DNA of 64,000 bases, from contig CAAGLL010000090.1 of assembly GCA_900770725.1 (NCBI GenBank), positions 24,489 through 88,488 on the forward strand, given 5' to 3'. The translations under genes and the position numbers were made by a program. The DNA comes from an uncultured Succinivibrio sp. (lineage in GTDB: Bacteria; Pseudomonadota; Gammaproteobacteria; Enterobacterales; Succinivibrionaceae). Under the pieces are notes generated by a model that was not told where the DNA came from, did no database searches, and saw only the letters and a list, made by a program, of their open reading frames with translations. Below, piece by piece: positions 1 to 7,399 of the stretch (positions are counted from its first letter, which is position 1; each line of letters starts with the position of its first letter).

Positions 1-368
1 GCTGCGGCGCCTTCATCGTTGCCGGTGCGCGCGAGCAGCAACGCGCTGATGATCGAGGCCTCGTCCTTTTCCATCTGGTTCTGGGCCTCGGACTCCATGG
101 AGGCTATGGCCTGCCTGGCGCCGTCGGCGTTGCCCGCGGCGATCTGGGAGCGGGCCAGGAGGATCAGGGCGTTGAAGCGGCTGTCGTCGGTGGCGGCGTC
201 GGCCATGGCGCTGTATTCATCGGCCGAGCGGTCGAGCTGGCCGAAGGCCTGCGAGACCGAAGCCTGGGACTGGTTTTCCGTGTTGCCGCACCCGGCCAGG
301 GCCAGGGCGCACACGGTCATTGCCGCGCAGAGGGCTGCGCTGAGCTTGGATTTTTTGGCTTTCAACAT
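1..368 (-). CDS. lpoA: LpoA, outer-membrane lipoprotein activator of PBP1a (N-terminal part)
   Basis: The first 122 codons are visible; the rest lies beyond the window edge. Translation from the ATG at 368 gives a lysine-rich n-region, a hydrophobic stretch and a lipobox (residues 23-27, ALAGC, lipidated Cys27), so the product is an outer-membrane-type lipoprotein. The mature start is Asn/Ser/Gln rich and is followed by Ala-rich helical sequence of TPR type, with repeated short helices such as the LILLARSQIA segment. In E. coli lpoA lies divergent to rsmI, exactly as here, and LpoA activates the penicillin-binding protein PBP1a from the outer membrane. The lipoprotein signal is seen directly; the LpoA identity rests mainly on this gene order and the helical N-domain. 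Confidence 0.75.
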   Translation of the reverse strand, partial: MLKAKKSKLSAALCAAMTVCALALAGCGNTENQSQASVSQAFGQLDRSADEYSAMADAATDDSRFNALILLARSQIAAGNADGARQAIASMESEAQNQMEKDEASIISALLLARTGNDEGAA

Positions 369-433
369 ATCCGTCCGAAAACTTGCGCCCGGAAGCTTCA
401 GCGCCGGGCCTGAACATGGATTGACGTGGGCAT

Positions 434-442
434 ATTTTAGCA
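434..442 (-). promoter_or_regulatory. Extended -10 promoter for lpoA
   Basis: On the minus strand this reads TGC-TAAAAT, an extended -10 (TGn plus a hexamer with one mismatch to TATAAT), about 66 bases upstream of the lpoA ATG. No good -35 is needed with the TGn motif. The rest of the 178-base divergent region shows no other convincing promoter. Confidence 0.4.
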
Positions 443-546
443 TCAGATGGGGGCGCTCCCCCGCAGCGCTGATATCATTCCCAACCGTGCCGGGGCGCCA
501 CTTCGGGCGCCCGCGGCCACGCTCTTCAACAGAGGACAGGCCAGCA

Positions 547-1413
547 ATGCTCGAAAGCGCCCTTTACATAGTGCCAACGCCCATAGGCAACCTCGAGGAC
601 ATCACGATGCGCGCCGTGCGCGTGCTCAAGGAGGCGACGCTCATCGCCGCCGAGGACACCCGCCATTCAAAGGCGATGCTCGACCGCCTGGGGATCGCCC
701 CTGCGCGCATGATCAGCTGCTATGACCAGACCGAGGAGGCGCGCGCGGAGTCGATCATCGCCGAGGTGCAGCGCGGCGGCAGCGTCGCCTTGATCTCGGA
801 CGCCGGCTCGCCGCTCATCAACGACCCCGGCTACCGCGTGGTGACCGCATGCGCCAAGGCAGGCGTCAAGGTCGTCCCGCTCCCGGGGCCGTGCGCCGCC
901 ATAACCGCGCTCGAGTGCGCGGGGCTGCCGACCGACGCCTTCCGCTTCAACGGCTTCTTCCCGGTCAAGGACAAGGAGCTGCGCGACCGCGTTGGCCTTC
1001 TCGCCTCCTCGGACTGCACCGAGGTCTTCTACGAGTCCCCGCGCCGCATCCTCAAGACCTCCGAGGCCATGGCGGAGCTCATCCCCGATCACCCCGTGGC
1101 GGTATGCCGCGAGCTCACCAAGGCCTTCGAGTCGGTCTACAGGATGAGCGCGCGCGACCTCCCTGCCTTCCTCAAGGCTGATCCCGACCGCCAGCGCGGT
1201 GAGTTCGTGGTGGTGGTGGGCAAGGCAGAGGAGCAGGGTGACTTGGGCCTTGAGAAGGCGCGCGCGGCGGTGGCCGCGCTGATGCAAGGGGCCACGGCCA
1301 AGACCGTCTCCACGGTTGTCTCCGAGCTCACCGGGGCGCGCAGGCGCGATCTCTACGAGTACGCCTCAACGCTCAAGGGAGCCAAGGAAGGGGATGGACG
1401 GCAGGGCTCATAG
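547..1413 (+). CDS. rsmI: 16S rRNA 2'-O-ribose C1402 methyltransferase RsmI
   Basis: 288 residues. RsmI uses SAM to methylate the ribose of C1402 in the 16S rRNA decoding centre. The tetrapyrrole-methylase fold is recognisable: VPTPIGNLEDIT near residue 9, AEDTRHS at about 35, SDAGSPLINDPG at about 84, the glycine-rich PGP turn at about 113, FYESPRR at about 160 and the RELTK-FE segment near 187. The frame stays open upstream to position 19, but homology begins at the ATG at 547, which has AGGACAGG just upstream; the upstream part overlaps the divergent lpoA coding sequence and is not translated here. Length matches the family (about 285). Neighbours lpoA and rnpB are typical for gammaproteobacteria. 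Confidence 0.97.
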   Translation: MLESALYIVPTPIGNLEDITMRAVRVLKEATLIAAEDTRHSKAMLDRLGIAPARMISCYDQTEEARAESIIAEVQRGGSVALISDAGSPLINDPGYRVVTACAKAGVKVVPLPGPCAAITALECAGLPTDAFRFNGFFPVKDKELRDRVGLLASSDCTEVFYESPRRILKTSEAMAELIPDHPVAVCRELTKAFESVYRMSARDLPAFLKADPDRQRGEFVVVVGKAEEQGDLGLEKARAAVAALMQGATAKTVSTVVSELTGARRRDLYEYASTLKGAKEGDGRQGS

Positions 1414-1463
1414 GGGGATCCCTTAAAAAAGCGCGGCGGTGCTTAAAACCACGCGTGCGCCTG

Positions 1464-1469
1464 TATAAT
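1464..1469 (+). promoter_or_regulatory. -10 box of rnpB
   Basis: A perfect TATAAT lies 7 bases before the first base of the RNase P RNA P1 helix, the right distance for initiation at about 1476. The -35 region (1441-1447, GCTTAAA) is a poor match. Confidence 0.6.
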
Positions 1470-1475
1470 GGGCGC

Positions 1476-1845
1476 GAGCCGGTCGGGCAGCCGCTGCCGC
1501 GGACGCGTGCCTTCGGGCATACGGTCGACGGGGGAGGAAAGTCCGAGCTCCATAGGACAGGGTGCCAGGTAACGCCTGGGGGGCGCAAGCCCACGAACAG
1601 TGCCACAGAAAACAAACCGCCTGCTTGCAGGCAAGGGTGAAAAGGTGCGGCAAGAGCGCACCGCCCATCCAGCAATGGCATGGGGCAGGGAAAACTCCGC
1701 CCGGAGCAAGATCAAATAGGCCTCATATGGCGTGGTCCGCGCCTGGGGCGGGTTGATTGCTTGAGCCCTGGAGCGATCCAGGGCCTAGAGGAATGGCTGC
1801 CGCTGCTTGCAGCACAGAACTCGGCTTACAGACTGGCTCAATCCA
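1476..1845 (+). ncRNA. rnpB: RNase P RNA, bacterial class A
   Basis: This is the catalytic RNA subunit of RNase P, which matures tRNA 5' ends. Conserved blocks appear in order: GAGGAAAGTCCGAGCTCC near 1535, the CAGGGTGCCAGGTAACGCC element near 1558, ACAGAAAACAAACCGCC near 1605, AAGGGTGAAAAGGTGCGG, GAGCAAGATCAAATAGG near 1706, and the 3' core AGAACTCGGCTTACAGAC near 1816. The 5' bases 1476-1484 pair perfectly (one G-U) with 1831-1839 to form helix P1, which sets both ends. The exact 3' end after 1840 is an estimate. Confidence 0.97.
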
Positions 1846-2184
1846 TTCTAAGAAGGAAAAGGTCGCGGCGCCGCCCGCGTTCCCGAACCCCGATTCAAAG
1901 CTTCAGAACCATTAGGACCCGGAGGCGCGCAGGCGCCACGGATCCGCATTTTCCATGCAAGCGCAATGCAATTCCGTGATCGCATTAACGATTTTGCACA
2001 CGCTTGCGCGCAAACCTTTCTCATCCAAGCTTAAAGCCCATTGCAAAAGATGATCCCAATCGTCCATTTGCAAAAAATCCCGCACTCCTGGGCAAAATTC
2101 CGCAAGCGCTTGCAAGGCATCAGCCTCTTGGCGCGACAGCGCGCCGCACCACCTTTCCGCAAGCTCCTGGGCTTTCGCGCGTTA
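1846..2184. other. Non-coding region between rnpB and mraZ promoter
   Basis: About 340 bases with no convincing gene; the short open frames here have no homology signal. Composition is less GC-rich than the flanking genes. It contains several TGCAA/TTGCA motifs and a perfect 12-bp palindrome with a central CG at 2102-2113, of the kind bound by LacI-family repressors. No clear rnpB terminator with a T-tract is visible. Confidence 0.6.
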
Positions 2185-2213
2185 TTGCATAAGAAAGGGC
2201 GTTTTTGTACACT
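2185..2213 (+). promoter_or_regulatory. Promoter of the mraZ (dcw) operon
   Basis: TTGCAT (2185-2190), a 17-base spacer and TACACT (2208-2213) form a good sigma-70 promoter. It lies directly upstream of the MraZ operator repeats, as in E. coli where MraZ represses its own promoter Pmra. Confidence 0.65.
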
Positions 2214-2225
2214 CACGGGCATAAA

Positions 2226-2249
2226 GTGGAAGATTGTGGCGGAATGTGC
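2226..2249 (+). promoter_or_regulatory. Putative MraZ operator: three 10-bp-spaced GTGG repeats
   Basis: GTGG at 2226, GTGG at 2236 and GTGC at 2246 start exactly 10 bp apart. They lie between the promoter and the mraZ ATG. MraZ is known to bind tandem TGGG-type boxes in its own leader with this spacing, so I read this as the autoregulatory site. Confidence 0.55.
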
Positions 2250-2262
2250 AAGGCAGGTTGAG

Positions 2263-2745
2263 ATGGCCGAAGCGCCCCTCTTGAGCGGCACCAGCGAGGT
2301 GGCCCTTGATGACAAGGGCCGCTTTGCCATGCCCGTGAGGTTCCGCAAGATCCTGCAGCGCGAAGGCGACGGCGAGCTGGTGTTCACCCGCTCGCTCACC
2401 GATCCCTGCCTCTGGATCTACCCGATGAGCTCATGGGACGGCGCAGTCCATGACTTGGGCGCGCTGCCCTCGCTCACCGATCCGCTCTGCCGCATCGTTC
2501 AGCGCGTGGTGCTGGGCAGCGCCGTCGCGGTCAAGCCCGACTCGCAGGGCCGCTACCTGCTGCCCCCCGAGCTGCGCGCCAAGGGCGCGGTCGGGCGCAA
2601 GGCCATGCTCATAGGCTTCAACAACAAGTTCGAGCTGTGGGGCAGCGATGCCTTCGAGGAGCAGCAGCGCCGCGACGAGGAGGAGCTCAGGAAGGCGATG
2701 GAGAGCTTCTCCTCCCACGAAGGCCTGGGAAGCCTGAGGCTCTGA
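2263..2745 (+). CDS. mraZ: Transcriptional regulator MraZ
   Basis: 160 residues. This DNA-binding protein has two AbrB-like half-domains and represses the dcw operon. Both signature DxxGR motifs are present: DDKGRFAMP at about residue 16 and DSQGRYLLP near 92. Upstream sequence is open in frame, but homology starts at the ATG at 2263, preceded by an AGG-rich segment. It opens the operon and its stop overlaps the rsmH start by one base (TGATG). The operator just upstream suggests autoregulation. Slightly longer than the E. coli protein (152). Confidence 0.96.
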   Translation: MAEAPLLSGTSEVALDDKGRFAMPVRFRKILQREGDGELVFTRSLTDPCLWIYPMSSWDGAVHDLGALPSLTDPLCRIVQRVVLGSAVAVKPDSQGRYLLPPELRAKGAVGRKAMLIGFNNKFELWGSDAFEEQQRRDEEELRKAMESFSSHEGLGSLRL

Positions 2746-3683
2746 TGGCGTTCACGCACATCCCGGTGCTCTTCAACGAGGCCATGGAAGCCCTTGCGAT
2801 CAAGCAGGACGGCACCTACCTCGACGCGACCTTCGGGCGCGGCGGCCACTCGCGCGGGATCCTCGCACGCCTGGGGCCCCAGGGAAGGCTCTATGCCATC
2901 GACCGCGACCTCGAGGCCGTGGCCGCCGCAAGGGAGATAGACGATCCGCGCTTTGCCATCGCGCACGCCGAGTTTGCAGACCTCACGAAGGTCTGCGAGG
3001 ACTTCGGCATCGTCGGGCACCTTGACGGGATCCTCATGGACATCGGGGTCTCCTCGCCGCAGATAGACGACGCCTCAAGGGGCTTCTCGTTCGAGCGCGA
3101 CGGCCCGCTGGACATGAGGATGGACCAGGAAGGCGGCAGGACCGCCGCGGACATCGTCAATACGGCAAGTTACGAGGAATTGAAGCGGATCTTCCGCGAC
3201 TACGGCGAGGAGCGCATGAGCGCGAAGATCGCCGCCGCGATCGTGCATGACCGGCAGAAGGCGCCGTTTGAGACGACGCTTGAGCTCGCCTCCCTCATCG
3301 CGAGGGTGGTGCCGGGGCCTGGCAACGGGCGGAACAAGGCCACCCGCTGCTTCCAGGCCCTGAGGATCGCGGTCAACGGGGAGCTCGACGAGCTCTCGTC
3401 GGCGCTTGAGCAGAGCGCCGGGGTCCTCGCAAGCGGGGGAAGGCTGTGCGTGATCAGCTTCCACTCGCTCGAGGATCGCATCGTCAAGAATTTTATAAGA
3501 AAGTCGTCACGCGGCGCCGAGTTCCCCAAGGGGCTCCCGGTGACTGCGGAGGCGGCGGAAAAAATGCGCCTTGCTACAGCAACCATGGAGCCGGTGGGCG
3601 GGCCCGTTAAAGCCTCTTTGGAGGAATGCGCGGCCAACGTCCGATCCAGAAGCGCCACCCTGAGGGTGGCCAGGCGGCTTTGA
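2745..3683 (+). CDS. rsmH: 16S rRNA m4C1402 methyltransferase RsmH (MraW)
   Basis: 312 residues, the usual length. RsmH adds the N4-methyl group to C1402, the same nucleotide whose ribose RsmI modifies; both genes are in this window. The SAM-binding motif DATFGRGGHS sits near residue 24, the DIGVSSPQID motif near 95 and FHSLEDRIVK in the C-terminal third. The HIPVLFNEA start fits the family, so the ATG at 2745 (overlapping the mraZ stop) is chosen over longer alternatives. Confidence 0.97.
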   Translation: MAFTHIPVLFNEAMEALAIKQDGTYLDATFGRGGHSRGILARLGPQGRLYAIDRDLEAVAAAREIDDPRFAIAHAEFADLTKVCEDFGIVGHLDGILMDIGVSSPQIDDASRGFSFERDGPLDMRMDQEGGRTAADIVNTASYEELKRIFRDYGEERMSAKIAAAIVHDRQKAPFETTLELASLIARVVPGPGNGRNKATRCFQALRIAVNGELDELSSALEQSAGVLASGGRLCVISFHSLEDRIVKNFIRKSSRGAEFPKGLPVTAEAAEKMRLATATMEPVGGPVKASLEECAANVRSRSATLRVARRL

Positions 3684-3694
3684 GAGAATAAAAA

Positions 3695-4192
3695 ATGCAA
3701 AGTGCAGCTGCCAGGGAGATCGTCTTCGACGATGAAGACGGCGTTCAGGCAGGATCATCCGAAGAGCGCGGCGAGAGCGCCCATGAGGAAGGCGCGAAGG
3801 CGCGCAAGGTAGTCGAGATCGGCGCGGGAGCCGACAGCACCGCCCCGATAACCGGGCTTGAGCAGGGCGCTCCGGTGGCCGTGAGGCACCCGGCGCTCGT
3901 GCCGTGCATCTTAAGGGACATGGCCAGGAACTCCCTGGTTTGGATCCTCGCGGTTGCCGCCTGCGTGCTGGCGGTGGGCAAGGCCTACCAGGTCCAGATC
4001 ACGCGGTCGCTGACCGCCGAGCTCAACGCGGTGAGCGAGCGCAACGACGCCCTGAACAACGACTGGCTCGAGCTTTTGGCGCGCAAGCAGCAGCTCGAGC
4101 GCCAGGGCTTGGTGCGCCAGGCGGCCACGGAGAGGCTGGGCATGGTCCAGCCCAAGACCGAGGCCGAGGTCGTGGTCACCCTCGGCCGCTAG
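3695..4192 (+). CDS. ftsL: Cell division protein FtsL, with long N-terminal extension
   Basis: 165 residues. FtsL is a bitopic membrane protein that joins FtsB and FtsQ at the septum and activates FtsWI. One membrane helix spans residues 80-97, followed by a periplasmic coiled coil with leucine heptads (about 105-145) and the conserved ERLGM segment near the C-terminus. The cytoplasmic N-terminus is about 78 residues and acidic, clearly longer than in E. coli (about 35). An internal ATG nearer the helix could give a standard-length protein; I keep the ATG at 3695 because the frame has normal codon use throughout. Position between rsmH and ftsI fixes the identity. Confidence 0.9.
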   Translation: MQSAAAREIVFDDEDGVQAGSSEERGESAHEEGAKARKVVEIGAGADSTAPITGLEQGAPVAVRHPALVPCILRDMARNSLVWILAVAACVLAVGKAYQVQITRSLTAELNAVSERNDALNNDWLELLARKQQLERQGLVRQAATERLGMVQPKTEAEVVVTLGR

Positions 4193-4195
4193 CAA

Positions 4196-5899
4196 ATGAT
4201 CCCCGACATCAGCTCAACCACCAAGATCTTCCGGGCAGGCGGGTTCCGCATGTTCGTAGTCTGGCTCGTGGTCGCAGCCTGCCTCTCGTTCCTAGTCGGC
4301 AGGCTCTTGTGGATCCAGGTGCTCCATCCTGAAAAGCTCATCGCCGAGGGCAACGCCCGCGTCGTGCGCAGCTACCACTACGAGCCCCCGCGCGGGCTCA
4401 TCACCGACCGCTCCGGCAAGATCCTCGCGATCTCGGTGCCGGTGAAGACCGTCGACGCCGATCCGAAGTTCCTCCATGAAAACGGCACCTACGGCAACCA
4501 GAAGGCGATGGCGCGCATCGCGCAGATCCTGGAGCTCGACCCCAAGGTCCTCTACGACAAGGTCAAGGATCCGACCCGCCGCTTCGTCCACCTCAAGCAC
4601 TACCTCGAGGAGGAGAAGGCCAAGGAGCTCTCCAAGTTAGGCGGCGACGGGATCATCCTCAATGACAGCTACCGCCGCTTCTACCCCACGGGCGCCGAGA
4701 GCGCCCCGCTGGTGGGGATCCTCAACGGCGAGGGCAACGGCGTCTACGGCATCGAGCAGAGCTTCAACCGCTACCTGACCTCGAGCGCCTCGGCGCGCGT
4801 GGCCAACAAGGACCGCTTCGACCGCATCATCGAGAACCTCAAGGTGGTCAAGGCCGGCACGGCCGGCGGCAACCTGATGCTGAGCATCGACAGCAGGCTG
4901 CAGAGCTACGCCTACGAGCGCCTCTCGGAGGCTGTGGAGGAGAACGACGCCGACAGCGGCACCGCGGTGCTCATGAGCGTGAGGACCGGCGAGGTGCTGG
5001 CCATGGTCTCCTGCCCCTCGTTCGATCCCAATGTCAGATCGTCGTTTGACAGCGCCAACGCCCAGGACCGCGCGGTGACCGACATCTTCGAGCCGGGGTC
5101 GACCATCAAGCCGGTGGTCGCGCTCGCGGCGCTCGAAGGGCACGCCACGGACTGGAACCACGTCTACGACACCCGTCCCTTCAAGGTCGACGGCAAGGTG
5201 GTGCGCGACAGCCACATGATGGACTCCGGCACGCTCCTTGACATCATCAAGTACTCCTCGAACACCGGCATGGCCCACATCTCGATGGCCCTGGGCCCGA
5301 AGAAGTCAGTCGAGGTCCTAAAGCGCTTCGGGTTCGGCAGCCGCACCGAGTCGGGAATATTGGGCGAGAACGCCGGCACGCTGGGCGAGGGGCGCAAGTT
5401 CTGGGCCGACATCGACGTCGCGACCTTGGGATTTGGCTACGGCATCAGCGTGACGAACCTGCAGCTGGCATCGTGCTACGCGACGCTTGCCAACCTGGGC
5501 GCGCGCATGCCCGTCTCCATCCTGAGGCTCTCAAAGCCGCCCAAGGCCGTGCAGGTTGCCGATCGCAGGCAGGTTGCCTACATGCAGCAGGCCCTTGAGA
5601 CCGTGGTCGCGGAGGGCACCGGCGGCAAGGCCGCCATCAGCCGCTACCGCGTCGGCGGCAAGACCGGCACCGCGAAGATCGCGGTGGCAGGCGGCTACGG
5701 CAACAGCTACATCGGAACGTTCGCGGGATTCGCCCCGCTATCGGCGCCGCGCTTTGCGCTGGTGGTCGTGATGAAGAACCCCAAGGCCGGCAAGTTCTAC
5801 GGCGGCCTGGTCTCCGGCCCGGTGTTCCGCGATGTCATGTCGCGCGCACTGCAACTGTATAATGTACCCCCCGACAGGAAACTGGACGAAAAGAATTAA
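4196..5899 (+). CDS. ftsI: Septal peptidoglycan transpeptidase FtsI (PBP3)
   Basis: 567 residues. PBP3 crosslinks septal peptidoglycan together with FtsW. One N-terminal membrane helix (about residues 21-37) is followed by the pedestal domain. The penicillin-binding domain has all three active-site motifs: S302-T-I-K305, S354-S-N356 and K489-T-G491. The gene starts three bases after the ftsL stop and ends directly against murE. Near its end the codons CTG TAT AAT GTA are unusually AT-rich for this genome and form a TATAAT box (5858-5863) that may drive murE. Confidence 0.98.
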   Translation: MIPDISSTTKIFRAGGFRMFVVWLVVAACLSFLVGRLLWIQVLHPEKLIAEGNARVVRSYHYEPPRGLITDRSGKILAISVPVKTVDADPKFLHENGTYGNQKAMARIAQILELDPKVLYDKVKDPTRRFVHLKHYLEEEKAKELSKLGGDGIILNDSYRRFYPTGAESAPLVGILNGEGNGVYGIEQSFNRYLTSSASARVANKDRFDRIIENLKVVKAGTAGGNLMLSIDSRLQSYAYERLSEAVEENDADSGTAVLMSVRTGEVLAMVSCPSFDPNVRSSFDSANAQDRAVTDIFEPGSTIKPVVALAALEGHATDWNHVYDTRPFKVDGKVVRDSHMMDSGTLLDIIKYSSNTGMAHISMALGPKKSVEVLKRFGFGSRTESGILGENAGTLGEGRKFWADIDVATLGFGYGISVTNLQLASCYATLANLGARMPVSILRLSKPPKAVQVADRRQVAYMQQALETVVAEGTGGKAAISRYRVGGKTGTAKIAVAGGYGNSYIGTFAGFAPLSAPRFALVVVMKNPKAGKFYGGLVSGPVFRDVMSRALQLYNVPPDRKLDEKN

Positions 5900-7399
5900 A
5901 TGCGCTTGTTATCAGAGATTTGCCAAATGGCCGGAGTCAAGATGGAGTGGGAGGACCGCAAGATCCTAGACCTCTGCCGCGACTCCCGCGAGGTGCGCCC
6001 GGGGGCGCTGTTCATCCCAGTCAAGGGGCTGCACGCCGACGGCTACTCGTTCATGCAAAAGGCCCAGGAGGCCGGCGCCGCGGCCATCCTTGCCAAGGAT
6101 GAGGATCAGGTGCCCGATTCAGCATTCTCAGGGATCACCGTCCCGGTCATCCGCATGAAGGGCTGCAATGCCGAGTTCACGGCGCAGTTTGCCAAGTGGT
6201 TCTACCGCGATCCCTCCTCGTCCTTGAAGATCTTCGGGATCACCGGCACCAACGGCAAGAGCACCACGGCCTGGCTCATCTCCCAGCTCCTGACGCTCTG
6301 CGGCATCAAGTGCGGCGTGCTGGGCACGCTCGGCAACGGCTTTTTGCCCAAGCTCTGGAAGACCACCAACACCACGCTGGGCCCCATCGAGCTTGAGCGC
6401 ACGCTCTCTCGCATGCTCGGCGAGGGCGCCGCGGCCGCGGCCATGGAGGTCTCCTCCATCGGCATCAGCGAGGGCCGCGTCAAGGGGCTCAACTTCGAGG
6501 GCGTGGGCTTTACGAACCTCACGCGCGACCACCTCGACTACCACGGCACGATGGAGAACTACTTCGAGGCCAAGAAGAGCCTCTTCATGCAGGGGCTGCC
6601 CTGCGCGCTCAACGCAGCCGACGAGTGGGGCCGCAGGATCCTGGGATCGCTCAAGGATCCGCAGTCGGCCTTCCTCTACAGCGCCGACGAGTCCACCACC
6701 TTCAGCGGCACCGAGCGCTACGTGCGCATCGAGCAGCCCAGGTTCCTGCGCGGCGGCATGCAGTTCGACCTCAGGGTGGGCGAGCGCGTCATCAAGCGCG
6801 TGGAGACCAGGCTCCTGGGGCGCTTCAACCTCGAGAACATCGCCTGCGCCATCGCGCTGCTCGCCAGGTGCGGCTATGATCCCGAGGAACTGGCCGCCGC
6901 GCTGCCCAAGTGCGCTCCGGTCACCGGGCGCATGGAGTGCTTCAGGGCAGAGGGGCATCCTGACATCGTGGTCGACTACGCCCACACCCCAGACGGGGTT
7001 GAGAAGGCCTTGGAGGCTGCGCGCGAGCACCACCCCGAAGGCCGCGTCATCGCGGTCGTGGGCTGCGGCGGCGACCGCGACAGCGGCAAGCGCCCGCTGA
7101 TGGCCATCAAGGCCTCGGTGGGGGCGGATCTGGCGGTGTTCACCTCGGACAACCCCAGGGGCGAGGATCCGGACACCATCATCGACGACATGATGCTCGG
7201 GGTGAAGCAGGCTACGAACGTCGAGCGCATCACCGATCGCCGCAAGGCCATCGAGCACGCGGTGTCCAAGGCCGGGCCCGAGGACGTCGTGGTGATCTGC
7301 GGCAAGGGCCACGAGGACTACCAGATCTTCAAGGACAGGACGATCCATTTCTCAGACCGCGAGATCGCGGCAGGGATCCAGGGGGTGGCGCTTGATTGA
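5900..7399 (+). CDS. murE: UDP-MurNAc-L-Ala-D-Glu:meso-diaminopimelate ligase MurE
   Basis: 499 residues. This Mur ligase adds the third residue of the stem peptide. The ATP loop GITGTNGKST spans residues 113-122. The substrate signature DNPR is at 417-420, which specifies meso-diaminopimelate rather than lysine and so fits a Gram-negative cell wall. The start abuts the ftsI stop, and the 3' end overlaps the murF start by 8 bases, consistent with translational coupling. Confidence 0.98.
   Translation: MRLLSEICQMAGVKMEWEDRKILDLCRDSREVRPGALFIPVKGLHADGYSFMQKAQEAGAAAILAKDEDQVPDSAFSGITVPVIRMKGCNAEFTAQFAKWFYRDPSSSLKIFGITGTNGKSTTAWLISQLLTLCGIKCGVLGTLGNGFLPKLWKTTNTTLGPIELERTLSRMLGEGAAAAAMEVSSIGISEGRVKGLNFEGVGFTNLTRDHLDYHGTMENYFEAKKSLFMQGLPCALNAADEWGRRILGSLKDPQSAFLYSADESTTFSGTERYVRIEQPRFLRGGMQFDLRVGERVIKRVETRLLGRFNLENIACAIALLARCGYDPEELAAALPKCAPVTGRMECFRAEGHPDIVVDYAHTPDGVEKALEAAREHHPEGRVIAVVGCGGDRDSGKRPLMAIKASVGADLAVFTSDNPRGEDPDTIIDDMMLGVKQATNVERITDRRKAIEHAVSKAGPEDVVVICGKGHEDYQIFKDRTIHFSDREIAAGIQGVALD

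Noticed and set aside
19..546. N-terminal extension of the rsmI frame
   Set aside because: Overlaps divergent lpoA and lacks family homology; rsmI starts at 547.
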